From positions 1-6,097 of the forward strand of contig JBFXEJ010000183.1 of the NCBI GenBank assembly GCA_050180235.1: a DNA stretch of 6,097 bases. Reading direction: 5' to 3'. A program made the position numbers and the translations under genes. Below are positions 1 to 5,103 of this stretch, one piece after another. This stretch comes from JAABRU01 sp050180235 (GTDB taxonomy: Bacteria > Desulfobacterota > Desulfobacteria > Desulfobacterales > Desulfococcaceae). Each line of letters starts with the position of its first letter. Position 1 is the first letter of the stretch. Under the pieces are notes generated by a model. It ran no database searches. It saw only the letters and a program-made list of their open reading frames with translations, and was not told the origin of the DNA.

Positions 1-54
1 TTCAAGTTCCTGACGTTCACTGTCTGTAAGACTCACAAGATATTTTTTCCGCAT
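1..54 (-). CDS. IS630-like transposase, N-terminal fragment (cut by window edge)
   Basis: The reading frame begins with ATG at 54 and runs off the left edge, giving 18 codons: MRKKYLVSLTDSERQELE. This N-terminus (a basic start, then 'V-S-L-T-x-x-E-R-x-x-L') is typical of IS630-family transposases, which excise and insert DNA at TA dinucleotides with a DDE nuclease. A good ribosome site, GAGGGAG, lies 6 nt before the start on the minus strand. The protein differs from the N-terminus of the other IS630 transposase in this window (which starts MGAHKKYEVSLTGIQ), so this is a second, distinct element. The HTH and the catalytic part lie outside the window, so whether the gene is intact cannot be judged. 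The family call rests on 18 residues and remembered resemblance. Confidence 0.6.
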   Translation of the reverse strand, partial: MRKKYLVSLTDSERQELE

Positions 55-123
55 TGTTTTCTCCCTCAATTTTTTTTTCAGATTGAGAAATTATAATGCG
101 TCAGTTTAATTTTGACAAGACAA
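1..123 (-). mobile_element. IS630-like element, 5' end (partial)
   Basis: This is the upstream non-coding part plus the first codons of the partial transposase. The element boundary cannot be proven because its other end is not in the window. A TA at 124-125 lies 69 bp upstream of the start codon, which matches the 71 bp between start codon and terminal repeat in the complete IS630 element further right, so I place the likely end at about 123. Another TA at 93-94 is possible. The boundary is inference. Confidence 0.4.
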
Positions 124-155
124 TAGATGGTTCCGGAAAATATTCCGCAATATGA

Positions 156-247
156 TTTTAAAAACAGCATATATCAGATAAATCTGATCCCGGAAAGAGA
201 TTTGTCAGGCAAATCTCTTTTTAAAAAACAGTATCTATCAGATAAAT
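156..247. repeat. Imperfect direct repeat pair around a hairpin
   Basis: Positions 156-183 and 219-247 are near-identical: a T4 then A5/A6 run, then CAG(C/T)AT(A/C)TATCAGATAAAT. They differ at two bases and one A of run length. The hairpin at 194-220 lies between them. Origin unknown; it could be the remains of a small mobile or slipped-strand duplication. Confidence 0.5.
194..222 (+). terminator. Hairpin with T-tract, possible terminator
   Basis: AAAGAGATTTG (194-204) and CAAATCTCTTT (210-220) form a perfect 11-bp stem with a 5-nt loop, and the right arm runs into T5 (218-222). The stem is AT-rich, so it would be a weak terminator. No gene reads into it on the plus strand within the window. 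It may equally be part of the repeat pair that surrounds it. Confidence 0.35.
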
Positions 248-522
248 ATGTGGAAATTTTGGAGGACCTGTGGAGATATTGTGGAGATTGTGTGCCAATG
301 CCGTGCATTTTCAGCCGCAGATTTTTTAACATTCTTATTTTTTTGTAAAAACCATTATTTTTTAAACAGTCAGACCTGAACACCTCCGTATTTTTGCTAA
401 CTGGTCAAACCGGCGGATTCCGGATTTCGCAGCATAACAGAATGAATCCGGAGAGTAACAGATATTTCCTTATTTTTGCAGAATTTTCTTATCTTCGTAC
501 ACGCGGCGCCTGCCATAAATTT

Positions 523-1122
523 TTAACTGCCTTTTTCCGCTGTCTCCCCTTTTTTCACAAAAACGGCAATCTGCCGGTGAGCATTCCGGAATGCCAGTAC
601 CATTTTTTCAAGCTGTATATATAAAGGATCATCTTTCCCCAGGGAGGCAGCAGATTTTTCCAGTATTTTCTCCACTGATTCCAGAAGTTCCCCTGTTTCC
701 TGCACAAGACCGGTGCGTTTCCCGTGCTTTTCCCTTTCTCCGGAAACCAGGGGGCGCAGCCGCATAATCAGATATTCCACCAGCAAATCTCTCGGCCTGC
801 TTTGTTCTTCGGATATTTCATCCAGAACCCGGAGGGTTTTCCGGCTCAGCACAAAGGTTTTGGGAATCCTTTTTTTCCGTTCGGGATCATGCTGCGGGAT
901 TTCCCCGGCCATAATCTGCAATGTTTTTTCATCCTCTGCCAGATGATCCAAAAGCGTTTTCTGCAGGATTCCCATATGCAGGGAAATCTTGCTGAGTATA
1001 CTGATGGCCTCGGTGCTGAGCCTGAAGGTGGCCCGTACCGACTGTTTTCCCATCAGCTCTGATGCGGATGTGCGGGGCAGGGACATGTGCATATCTTTTG
1101 TCTTTTTTCTGTTTTTTTTCAT
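523..1122 (-). CDS. Putative tandem ribbon-helix-helix DNA-binding protein (199 aa)
   Basis: I do not recognise a named family. The start is taken as ATG at 1122 (AAAGGATGG just upstream) rather than the GTG at 1140. The protein has two segments with the same plan. Residues 28-64 (VRATFRLS strand, then two helices up to LLDHLAED) and residues 87-126 (KTFVLS strand, then helices RKTLRVLDEIS and RDLLVEYLIMRL) align as TFxLS-x4-(I/L)xxL...IS...LL...L. A short strand followed by two amphipathic helices is the ribbon-helix-helix (MetJ/Arc/CopG) pattern, so one chain may mimic an RHH dimer. The N-terminus is strongly basic and the last 60 residues are charged and helical, possibly coiled coil. No membrane segment is seen. 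It is divergent from the sHSP cluster, which makes it a candidate regulator of that cluster or of itself; this is inference. It could also be an antitoxin-like or plasmid-type accessory protein, though no toxin partner is adjacent. Confidence 0.7.
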   Translation of the reverse strand: MKKNRKKTKDMHMSLPRTSASELMGKQSVRATFRLSTEAISILSKISLHMGILQKTLLDHLAEDEKTLQIMAGEIPQHDPERKKRIPKTFVLSRKTLRVLDEISEEQSRPRDLLVEYLIMRLRPLVSGEREKHGKRTGLVQETGELLESVEKILEKSAASLGKDDPLYIQLEKMVLAFRNAHRQIAVFVKKGETAEKGS

Positions 1123-1324
1123 AAATATCCATCCTTTCACAGAAAAAATTCTTTGTATTACTATTTTGCTTTCTATTTAAATAATAATATATTTTTTTAT
1201 TAATATCAATCTTGACATTGGAAAAATTGTTTTTATTTTTTAAGTCAAAAGCTGTTTGATTCAAAAATTAAAAACAAAACCGAACAGGAATATATAAAAA
1301 ATTTTCAGAAAGGAGGAACACACG
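1123..1324. promoter_or_regulatory. Divergent AT-rich intergenic region, likely promoters and operator
   Basis: This 202-bp gap between the RHH-like gene and the first sHSP gene is much more AT-rich than the flanking genes. Besides the candidate promoter at 1212-1239 it holds TTGAC (1212-1216) facing GTCAA (1244-1248), and a small palindrome TTTGA-t-TCAAA at 1255-1265. The hexamer TCAAAA occurs twice (1245-1250 and 1261-1266). These are possible operator half-sites for an RHH protein but are short and unproven. No CIRCE (TTAGCACTC-N9-GAGTGCTAA) and no CCCCAT-type sigma-32 -10 box is present. A TATATA at 1291-1296 could be a second -10 box, but it is very close to the ribosome site. Confidence 0.5.
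1212..1239 (+). promoter_or_regulatory. Candidate sigma-70 promoter for the sHSP cluster
   Basis: A consensus -35 TTGACA (1212-1217) is followed after 16 bp by TATTTT (1234-1239) as a plausible -10 box. Transcription would start near 1246, about 80 nt before the first sHSP start codon. The preceding C makes CTTGAca, partly like a sigma-32 -35 box, but the matching -10 is absent. The -10 is weak in a T-rich sequence, so this is a candidate only. Confidence 0.4.
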
Positions 1325-1765
1325 ATGATATACAGGAGATTATTTGACTTTCCGGCCAGACGGAATCCTTTTGGGGAACTGGAGAGGATGAAAAGGGAAA
1401 TGGATCATCTTTTCGGAAGCATCCCCAGGCAATCCGGAGCCGGGGTGTATCCGCTGCTGAATCTGACTGAAAACAGGGACAGTTACTTTGTCCGGGCTGA
1501 ACTTCCGGGAACAGAGGCAGGAGACTTGGACATTCAGGCCACAGTAAACAGTCTTTCCCTGTCAGGCGAAAGGAAAATCTCTGCGGAAGGTGAAAATGTG
1601 AAATACCACAGAAGAGAACGTGAAGCAGGCAGATTTTCCAGAATTATCCAACTGCCTGAGGCTGTGAATCCGGATAAGATTGAAGCCGGAATGCAAAACG
1701 GCGTACTCACTGTGATAATTCCCAAGTCAGAGGCAGCAAAACCCAGACAGATTAAAGTAAAATAA
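1325..1765 (+). CDS. Small heat-shock protein, Hsp20/alpha-crystallin family (sHSP 1)
   Basis: This is a 146-aa ATP-independent holdase expected in the cytoplasm: it binds unfolding proteins and keeps them refoldable for DnaK- and ClpB-type machines. The N-terminal arm (1-40, MIYRRLFDFPARRNPF...) is short and amphipathic, with a helix LERMKREMDHLFG. The alpha-crystallin domain spans about 41-134, with the AELPG turn at 58-62 and the A-G-x-x-N-G-V-L signature at 121-128. The C-terminal IKV (143-145) is the I-x-I/V anchor used for oligomer assembly. AAAGGAGG lies about 8 nt before the ATG and fixes the start. It is a paralogue of sHSP 4 (about 74% identity over the last 106 residues, ungapped, hand count). 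A 208-bp gap with a degenerate repeat and a hairpin separates it from sHSP 2, so the two may be only partly co-transcribed. Confidence 0.95.
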   Translation: MIYRRLFDFPARRNPFGELERMKREMDHLFGSIPRQSGAGVYPLLNLTENRDSYFVRAELPGTEAGDLDIQATVNSLSLSGERKISAEGENVKYHRREREAGRFSRIIQLPEAVNPDKIEAGMQNGVLTVIIPKSEAAKPRQIKVK

Positions 1766-1768
1766 CTG

Positions 1769-1800
1769 CTGTTACAATTGAGCTGAGCGGTTTTTTGCAT
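1769..1800 (+). repeat. Degenerate single copy of the 48-bp repeat core
   Basis: Just after the stop codon of the first sHSP gene, 1776-1800 matches the centre and right arm of the 48-bp tandem repeat found after the fifth sHSP gene (22 of 25 bases by hand count, including GAGCGGTTTTTTGCA). The left arm (1769-1775) has decayed, so the hairpin is weaker. In both places the sequence lies directly downstream of an sHSP gene. Confidence 0.55.
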
Positions 1801-1867
1801 ATCTGAAGGACAAAAGCTGATGAAAACACTGTTGATTTGCCAACTTTGATTTTATGAGTTGAAATGT

Positions 1868-1906
1868 GCAGAACAACCGGATTTTTTGGAAAAATCCGGT
1901 TGCTGC
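1868..1906 (+). promoter_or_regulatory. Strong stem-loop between sHSP 1 and sHSP 2
   Basis: CAACCGGATTTTT (1874-1886) and AAAAATCCGGTTG (1890-1902) form a perfect 13-bp stem with a 3-nt loop (TGG). It is extended by GCAG (1868-1871) pairing with CTGC (1903-1906) past a 2-nt bulge. It is not followed by a T-tract on either strand, so it is not a textbook terminator. It could be an mRNA processing or stability element, or a leader structure for sHSP 2, whose start lies 67 nt further on. Confidence 0.6.
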
Positions 1907-1973
1907 AAATCACAGATTCAGGACTGAAAGAATACTTTGTTATACGGATATTTTCATATAAGGAGGAAGAGCA

Positions 1974-2375
1974 ATGGCAGAGAAAGAACTTCAGGCAAAA
2001 GAAAAACAGGCTGTGGCAGTTCCTGCGGAGCAGACAACACCCGGTCCGGTCTTTTCCCCCAATGTTGACATTTTTGAGACCGAACATGAAATTGTGCTTC
2101 TGGCTGATATGCCGGGCGTAAAACCGGAGCATCTGGATATTGATCTGCGGGAAAATGTACTGACAATCTCAGGAGACATAGCTCCATTTGAGGGAGCAGA
2201 TGAACAGGATGTTCTGATTGAATATGAAGTGGGAAAATATCAGCGTAAGTTCACCCTTTCGGAAGTTATTGATCAGAGCCGGATTGAGGCAAAACTGGAA
2301 AAGGGTGTTCTTCGTCTGGCTCTTCCCAAGATGGAAAAGGCAAAACCGAAAAAAATCAGCGTGAAGACTGCTTAG
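1974..2375 (+). CDS. Small heat-shock protein, Hsp20/alpha-crystallin family (sHSP 2)
   Basis: This is a 133-aa sHSP of a type distinct from the first gene. Its N-terminal arm is only about 27 residues, polar and charged (MAEKELQAKEKQAVAVPAEQ...). The alpha-crystallin domain runs from about 28 (FSPNVDIFETE) to 120, with ADMPG at 44-48, a YEVGKYQRKFTLSE segment in the later strands and the A-K-L-E-K-G-V-L signature at 106-113. C-terminal ISV (128-130) is the I-x-I/V motif. AAGGAGG lies 8 nt before the ATG. It is a paralogue of sHSP 5, the same length with no gaps and about 74% identical by hand count. Such short-arm sHSPs usually act with a longer-arm partner in mixed oligomers; pairing with sHSP 1 or 4 is inference from the repeated gene order. 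Confidence 0.95.
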   Translation: MAEKELQAKEKQAVAVPAEQTTPGPVFSPNVDIFETEHEIVLLADMPGVKPEHLDIDLRENVLTISGDIAPFEGADEQDVLIEYEVGKYQRKFTLSEVIDQSRIEAKLEKGVLRLALPKMEKAKPKKISVKTA

Positions 2376-2394
2376 AAACACAGGGTAAAACTGC

Positions 2395-2419
2395 GCAGAT
2401 ATTATCTGCAGGATTTTTT
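2395..2419 (+). terminator. Weak terminator-like hairpin after sHSP 2
   Basis: GCAGAT (2395-2400) and ATCTGC (2404-2409) make a perfect 6-bp stem with loop ATT, followed 4 nt later by T6 (2414-2419). The stem is short, so only partial termination is likely. It may set different levels for the upstream and downstream sHSP genes. Confidence 0.4.
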
Positions 2420-2468
2420 GATATTCTGAAGCAATCATTTTATTCATTTGAGACAAAGGAGGTGCGGT

Positions 2469-2930
2469 ATGTTTCAACTGATACCCTGGAAAAAGAAACA
2501 GGAAAACACAGTGGCACAGTCCGGAAAAGAACCCGGTTCCCTGTTTGAGCGTTTTTTTGACAATGATTTCTTCCCCATGTCGGAAAATCTGTCTGAAAGC
2601 GGTTTCCATCCCAAAGTTGATGTAACAGAAGGGAAGAAGGATATTACGGTCAAGGCAGAAATACCCGGTGCTGATGCAAAAGACATTGATGTGTCCGTAA
2701 GCGGCAGACTCCTTACCATCAAAGGCGAGAAAAAGCAGGAAAAAGAGGAAAAGGATAAAAACTGCCACAGGATCGAACGTTCATACGGATATTTCAGCAG
2801 GACTGTGGAACTTCCTGCGGATGTGGATGAAACAGATGCGGACGCATCTTACAAAAAAGGTGTGCTGCAGATTGTGCTGAAAAAGACCAAAGAATCTGAA
2901 ACACGGAAGATCGAGGTGAAAGCCGCATAA
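2469..2930 (+). CDS. Small heat-shock protein, Hsp20/alpha-crystallin family (sHSP 3)
   Basis: This 153-aa sHSP is clearly different from its four neighbours. The start is the ATG at 2469, with AAAGGAGG 5 nt upstream; an in-frame TTG at 2448 lies before that ribosome site and is unlikely. The N-terminal arm (1-47) has the aromatic-rich LFERFFDNDFFP segment (25-36), typical of substrate-binding arms. The alpha-crystallin domain spans about 48-139, with AEIPG at 63-67, a lysine/glutamate-rich loop at 87-97, the RIERSYGYFSRTVELP stretch at 101-116 that is common in classical bacterial Hsp20, and A-x4-G-V-L at 126-133. C-terminal IEV is at 148-150. It sits between the two copies of the duplicated sHSP pair. 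A perfect 18-bp inverted repeat begins 10 nt after its stop codon. Confidence 0.95.
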   Translation: MFQLIPWKKKQENTVAQSGKEPGSLFERFFDNDFFPMSENLSESGFHPKVDVTEGKKDITVKAEIPGADAKDIDVSVSGRLLTIKGEKKQEKEEKDKNCHRIERSYGYFSRTVELPADVDETDADASYKKGVLQIVLKKTKESETRKIEVKAA

Positions 2931-2939
2931 AAAGCTGAT

Positions 2940-2977
2940 TGTTTCCGTATCTGTCTGTGCAGACAGATACGGAAACA
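2940..2977. repeat. Perfect 18-bp inverted repeat after sHSP 3
   Basis: TGTTTCCGTATCTGTCTG (2940-2957) and CAGACAGATACGGAAACA (2960-2977) are exact reverse complements separated by 2 nt. The stem can extend outward by two or three pairs including G-U. No T-tract follows, so a rho-independent terminator of normal form is unlikely. Possible roles are mRNA 3'-end protection of the sHSP 3 message, an RNase III-type processing site, or a protein-binding palindrome. Confidence 0.85.
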
Positions 2978-3040
2978 GTTATTACGATTACCCAAAGATG
3001 CACAGGGCATAACTTTCATATAAAAGAGGAGGATGGAAAA

Positions 3041-3502
3041 ATGATATACAGAAGACTGTTTGATCTGCCCGCACAGGGCTGGAAAAATCCCTTTGAGGAA
3101 CTGGAACTCATGAAAAAAAGAATGGAGGGGCTGATGGGAAACTTCACTGGCAGAGCAGCTTCCCAAGGGCTCCGTGCCGGTGTGTTCCCCTCCCTGAATC
3201 TGACCGAGGACAAAGACAATTATTATGTGCGCGCAGAGCTTCCCGGTCTGGATACTGCTGATCTGGATATTCAGGCCACTGTGAACAGCCTTTCCATTTC
3301 CGGGGAAAGAAAGATTCCTGCGGAAGGGGAAAATGTGCGTTACCACAGAAAAGAAAGGGAATCCGGCAGGTTTTCCAGAGTGATCAATCTGCCTGAGGCT
3401 GTGGATACGGACAAAATCAGTGCGGGACTGAGCAGCGGCATTCTGACTGTCACCGTTCCCAAGTCGGAACATGCCAAACCCCGGCAGATCAAAGTGAACT
3501 GA
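3041..3502 (+). CDS. Small heat-shock protein, Hsp20/alpha-crystallin family (sHSP 4)
   Basis: This 153-aa holdase is a paralogue of sHSP 1. The ATG at 3041 is chosen because the N-terminus MIYRRLFDLPA matches sHSP 1 and AGAGGAGG precedes it; the frame is open upstream to 2939 but crosses the inverted repeat and lacks support. The arm is 7 residues longer than in sHSP 1 (extra residues around 11-47). The alpha-crystallin domain spans about 48-141, with AELPG at 65-69, the strand VNSLSISGERK (81-91) identical but for one residue, and A-G-L-S-S-G-I-L at 128-135. C-terminal IKV is at 150-152. Only 21 bp separate it from sHSP 5, and those carry the next ribosome site, so the two are surely co-transcribed. 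Confidence 0.95.
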   Translation: MIYRRLFDLPAQGWKNPFEELELMKKRMEGLMGNFTGRAASQGLRAGVFPSLNLTEDKDNYYVRAELPGLDTADLDIQATVNSLSISGERKIPAEGENVRYHRKERESGRFSRVINLPEAVDTDKISAGLSSGILTVTVPKSEHAKPRQIKVN

Positions 3503-3523
3503 CAGGGAAAGGAGGGATGAAAA

Positions 3524-3925
3524 ATGAGTGAGAAGGAACTTCAGGTACAGGAAAAACAGCAGGTTGCAAGTCCCGCTGAACAGACCAGACCGGGGATGAT
3601 ATTCACACCTGCTGTGGATATATTTGAGACAGAAAAGGAACTGGTGCTGCTTGCGGATATGCCGGGCGTAAAAACAGAAGATCTGGATATTGATCTGCGG
3701 GAAAACACCCTGAGTCTGTCCGGCGAAGTGCGCCCCTTTGAAGGCGCGGACGAGCAGAATGTGCTTGCCGAGTACGCGGTGGGCAAATATTACCGGCAGT
3801 TCACACTTTCCGAGGTGATTGATCAGGAAAGGATTGATGCAAAACTCGACAAAGGGGTTCTGCGTCTGACTCTGCCCAAGGTGGAAAAAGCCAAACCCCG
3901 CAAGATTGCCATCAAAGCAGTATAA
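3524..3925 (+). CDS. Small heat-shock protein, Hsp20/alpha-crystallin family (sHSP 5)
   Basis: This 133-aa sHSP is a paralogue of sHSP 2, collinear along its whole length. The short polar arm (MSEKELQVQEKQ...) leads into the alpha-crystallin domain at about 28-120, with ADMPG at 44-48, YAVGKYYRQFTLSEVIDQ at 84-101 and A-K-L-D-K-G-V-L at 106-113. C-terminal IAI (128-130) is the classical I-x-I anchor. AAAGGAGG lies upstream of the ATG, in the 21-bp gap after sHSP 4. It is the last gene of the cluster, and the tandem 48-bp repeats begin 27 bp after its stop codon. An antisense open frame covering this gene, sHSP 4 and the repeats is a codon-usage shadow. Confidence 0.95.
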   Translation: MSEKELQVQEKQQVASPAEQTRPGMIFTPAVDIFETEKELVLLADMPGVKTEDLDIDLRENTLSLSGEVRPFEGADEQNVLAEYAVGKYYRQFTLSEVIDQERIDAKLDKGVLRLTLPKVEKAKPRKIAIKAV

Positions 3926-3952
3926 TACCGATTCGCCATTGAACTGATGCTG

Positions 3953-4091
3953 ATCCGGAGGAGTGCAAAAATTAAGCAGAGCGGTTTTTTGCACATGCAA
4001 ATCCGGAGGAGTGCAAAAATTAAGCGGAGCGGTTTTTTGCACATGCAAATCCGGAGGAGTGCAAAAATTAAGCAGAGCGGTTTTTTGCACA
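3953..4091. repeat. Three tandem copies of a 48-bp hairpin-forming repeat
   Basis: Units lie at 3953-4000, 4001-4048 and 4049-4091 (the last ends 5 bp short). Units 1 and 2 differ by one base (AGCAGAGCGG versus AGCGGAGCGG). Each contains ATCCGGAGGAGTGC, then an inverted repeat GTGCAAAAA...TTTTTTGCAC with a 13-nt middle, so the array can form three stem-loops in a row. The unit is a multiple of 3 (16 codons), so it leaves frames open on both strands and creates spurious repetitive ORFs. Each unit carries GGAGGAG, which resembles a ribosome site, but no gene follows. A decayed single copy lies after sHSP 1. The pattern suits a REP-like intergenic repeat. Confidence 0.9.
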
Positions 4092-4118
4092 GCCGGAACT
4101 GCGGAAAAACTGACCATA

Positions 4119-4149
4119 TTGGATCAAACCAATGGAGAATCAGTATAAT
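4119..4149 (+). promoter_or_regulatory. Candidate promoter ahead of a small terminated segment
   Basis: A perfect -10 box TATAAT lies at 4144-4149. The best upstream -35 match is TTGGAT at 4119-4124, with a 19-bp spacer, longer than ideal. TTGGATCAAACCAA (4119-4132) is also a small inverted repeat. A transcript starting near 4156 would reach the terminator at 4266-4293 after about 140 nt and would hold no clear gene. Confidence 0.3.
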
Positions 4150-4265
4150 GGCAAACCGCTTTCAGAGAGATTGAGGTTTTTTAACCACGAAATACACGAA
4201 ACCCTCGAAAAAACAGGAGGTGAAAGCGAATCAGGATAACAAACCGTTTCATCTGTTCATTTACA

Positions 4266-4297
4266 AAAACAGCGGGCTTTTGCCCGCTGTTTTGTTT
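4266..4297 (+). terminator. Strong intrinsic terminator, likely bidirectional
   Basis: AAAACAGCGGGC (4266-4277) and GCCCGCTGTTTT (4282-4293) form a perfect 12-bp stem with a TTTT loop and a GC-rich core, followed by TTTTGTTT. On the other strand the same hairpin is followed by a T5 run, so it can stop transcription from both sides. It separates the sHSP cluster and its repeats from the IS630 element, whose transposase is read toward it. Confidence 0.85.
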
Positions 4298-4419
4298 AAG
4301 AGATTGATACTGTTGCACAGATCTAAATCCGTTAACAGATGCACCGCATATTTAAAATCTTTTCCATGACTCAGAAAGATTTTTGGGAGTGGATTAAATC
4401 CCGGTAGTACATGACCACA

Positions 4420-5103
4420 TTAATTTTTATAGAATCGTTTGAACCTGATTCGGGCATCAGATGTTGAAAATTGCCAGTTGATTTTTGCACAGGCATCATT
4501 CCGCTGCTGTACCCGGATACCCAGGATATTGTGCAATACTTCAATTGAAGCGATTCTCTGATCAGGACAGTTCTTTGACAATGCTGAAAGTTCGATTTCA
4601 GCCATGTTAAGCCGGCCCGCCTTTTTGGGTGTGTAATGGTACTCAAACCGGTCTGCAGGACTGTGAGCGGTTTCAGCATCATAAGTTTCATAAAAAGAAC
4701 CACCCGAATGAGTGTTGAGCCTGTCCTGCACGAGCCGGATTTTTTCAACGCCGGGATAAAGTTCTGTCAATGTTTTCATAAAATTGGCATAATCCTGACG
4801 GGTACGGTGTTCTGTAATACTGACAATCCGCTTTCCCGTTGCAGGCTCAAAGGCGCATAAAATATTGCAGACACCGTTACGCTGATAATGGTAATCAATA
4901 CACCGGGCCCTGCCCGGCTGTGCCGGAAGCGGAACAATAAGATGATCGGTGGGCTGATACGGTTTTTCATCAAAGCATATCACCGGCTGTTTCGGATTAT
5001 AAGGTTCGGCATACAGGTCGGGGACATCTTCCATACGGCAAAGATACTCTCCGTTCAGTCCGCCGATACACCACTGCTTTTTTTGCCACGGCTTAATCTG
5101 ACT
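4420..5103 (-). CDS. IS630 transposase, ORF B (catalytic DDE part)
   Basis: This frame continues the transposase after the -1 shift: from 5103 it reads SQIKPWQKKQWCIGGLNGEYL..., the usual IS630 junction, then a 204-residue part from the internal ATG at 5034. Counting from that ATG, the acidic catalytic residues are D22 (VICFDEKP), D104 (LVQDRLNTH) and E146 (RLNMAEIELS), all in the correct family context, so the nuclease looks intact. No ribosome site suits independent translation from 5034, which would also lose conserved sequence. The frame ends with TAA at 4420-4422, inside the terminal inverted repeat. Either programmed frameshifting makes an active enzyme, or a one-base mutation has killed it; the slippery site favours the former. 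Confidence 0.85.
   Translation of the reverse strand, partial: SQIKPWQKKQWCIGGLNGEYLCRMEDVPDLYAEPYNPKQPVICFDEKPYQPTDHLIVPLPAQPGRARCIDYHYQRNGVCNILCAFEPATGKRIVSITEHRTRQDYANFMKTLTELYPGVEKIRLVQDRLNTHSGGSFYETYDAETAHSPADRFEYHYTPKKAGRLNMAEIELSALSKNCPDQRIASIEVLHNILGIRVQQRNDACAKINWQFSTSDARIRFKRFYKN

Larger units (their letters stand above)
126..522. other. Gene-poor stretch with small repeats
   Basis: I see no credible gene here. Short open frames on both strands lack ribosome sites and show no family resemblance. The stretch holds two imperfect direct copies of a 28-29 bp AT-rich sequence (156-183 and 219-247), a 7-bp inverted repeat ATCAGAT-aa-ATCTGAT at 173-188 inside the first copy, and a hairpin at 194-220. 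A short purine-rich repetition (tgtggagat.. / tgtggagat..) lies around 267-291. It is also the downstream region of the minus-strand RHH gene; no textbook terminator for that gene was found. Confidence 0.5.

Noticed and set aside
127..383. Small ORFs on both strands in the left gene-poor region
   Set aside because: They overlap each other antisense, contain the hairpin and direct repeats, lack ribosome sites and resemble no known protein.
724..1062. Plus-strand ORF opposite the RHH-like gene
   Set aside because: It is antisense to a better-supported gene with a ribosome site and an internal domain repeat, and has no family resemblance of its own.
2169..2768. Minus-strand 199-codon frame opposite sHSP 2 and 3
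   Set aside because: It is a shadow of two clear sHSP genes, runs through their intergenic gap and has no ribosome site or family match.
3953..4091. CRISPR array
   Set aside because: The units are contiguous 48-bp tandem copies without distinct spacers, and there are no cas genes.
2849..4117. Long minus-strand open frame (422 codons) antisense to sHSP 3-5 and the repeats
   Set aside because: It overlaps three well-supported genes with ribosome sites and family motifs. Its start lies in the 48-bp repeats, whose length keeps all frames periodic. There is no ribosome site or recognisable domain.
3947..4174. Plus-strand repetitive ORF with a 16-residue period
   Set aside because: The period is just the 48-bp DNA repeat. 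The opposite strand and another plus frame are equally open, so there is no sign of protein-level selection.
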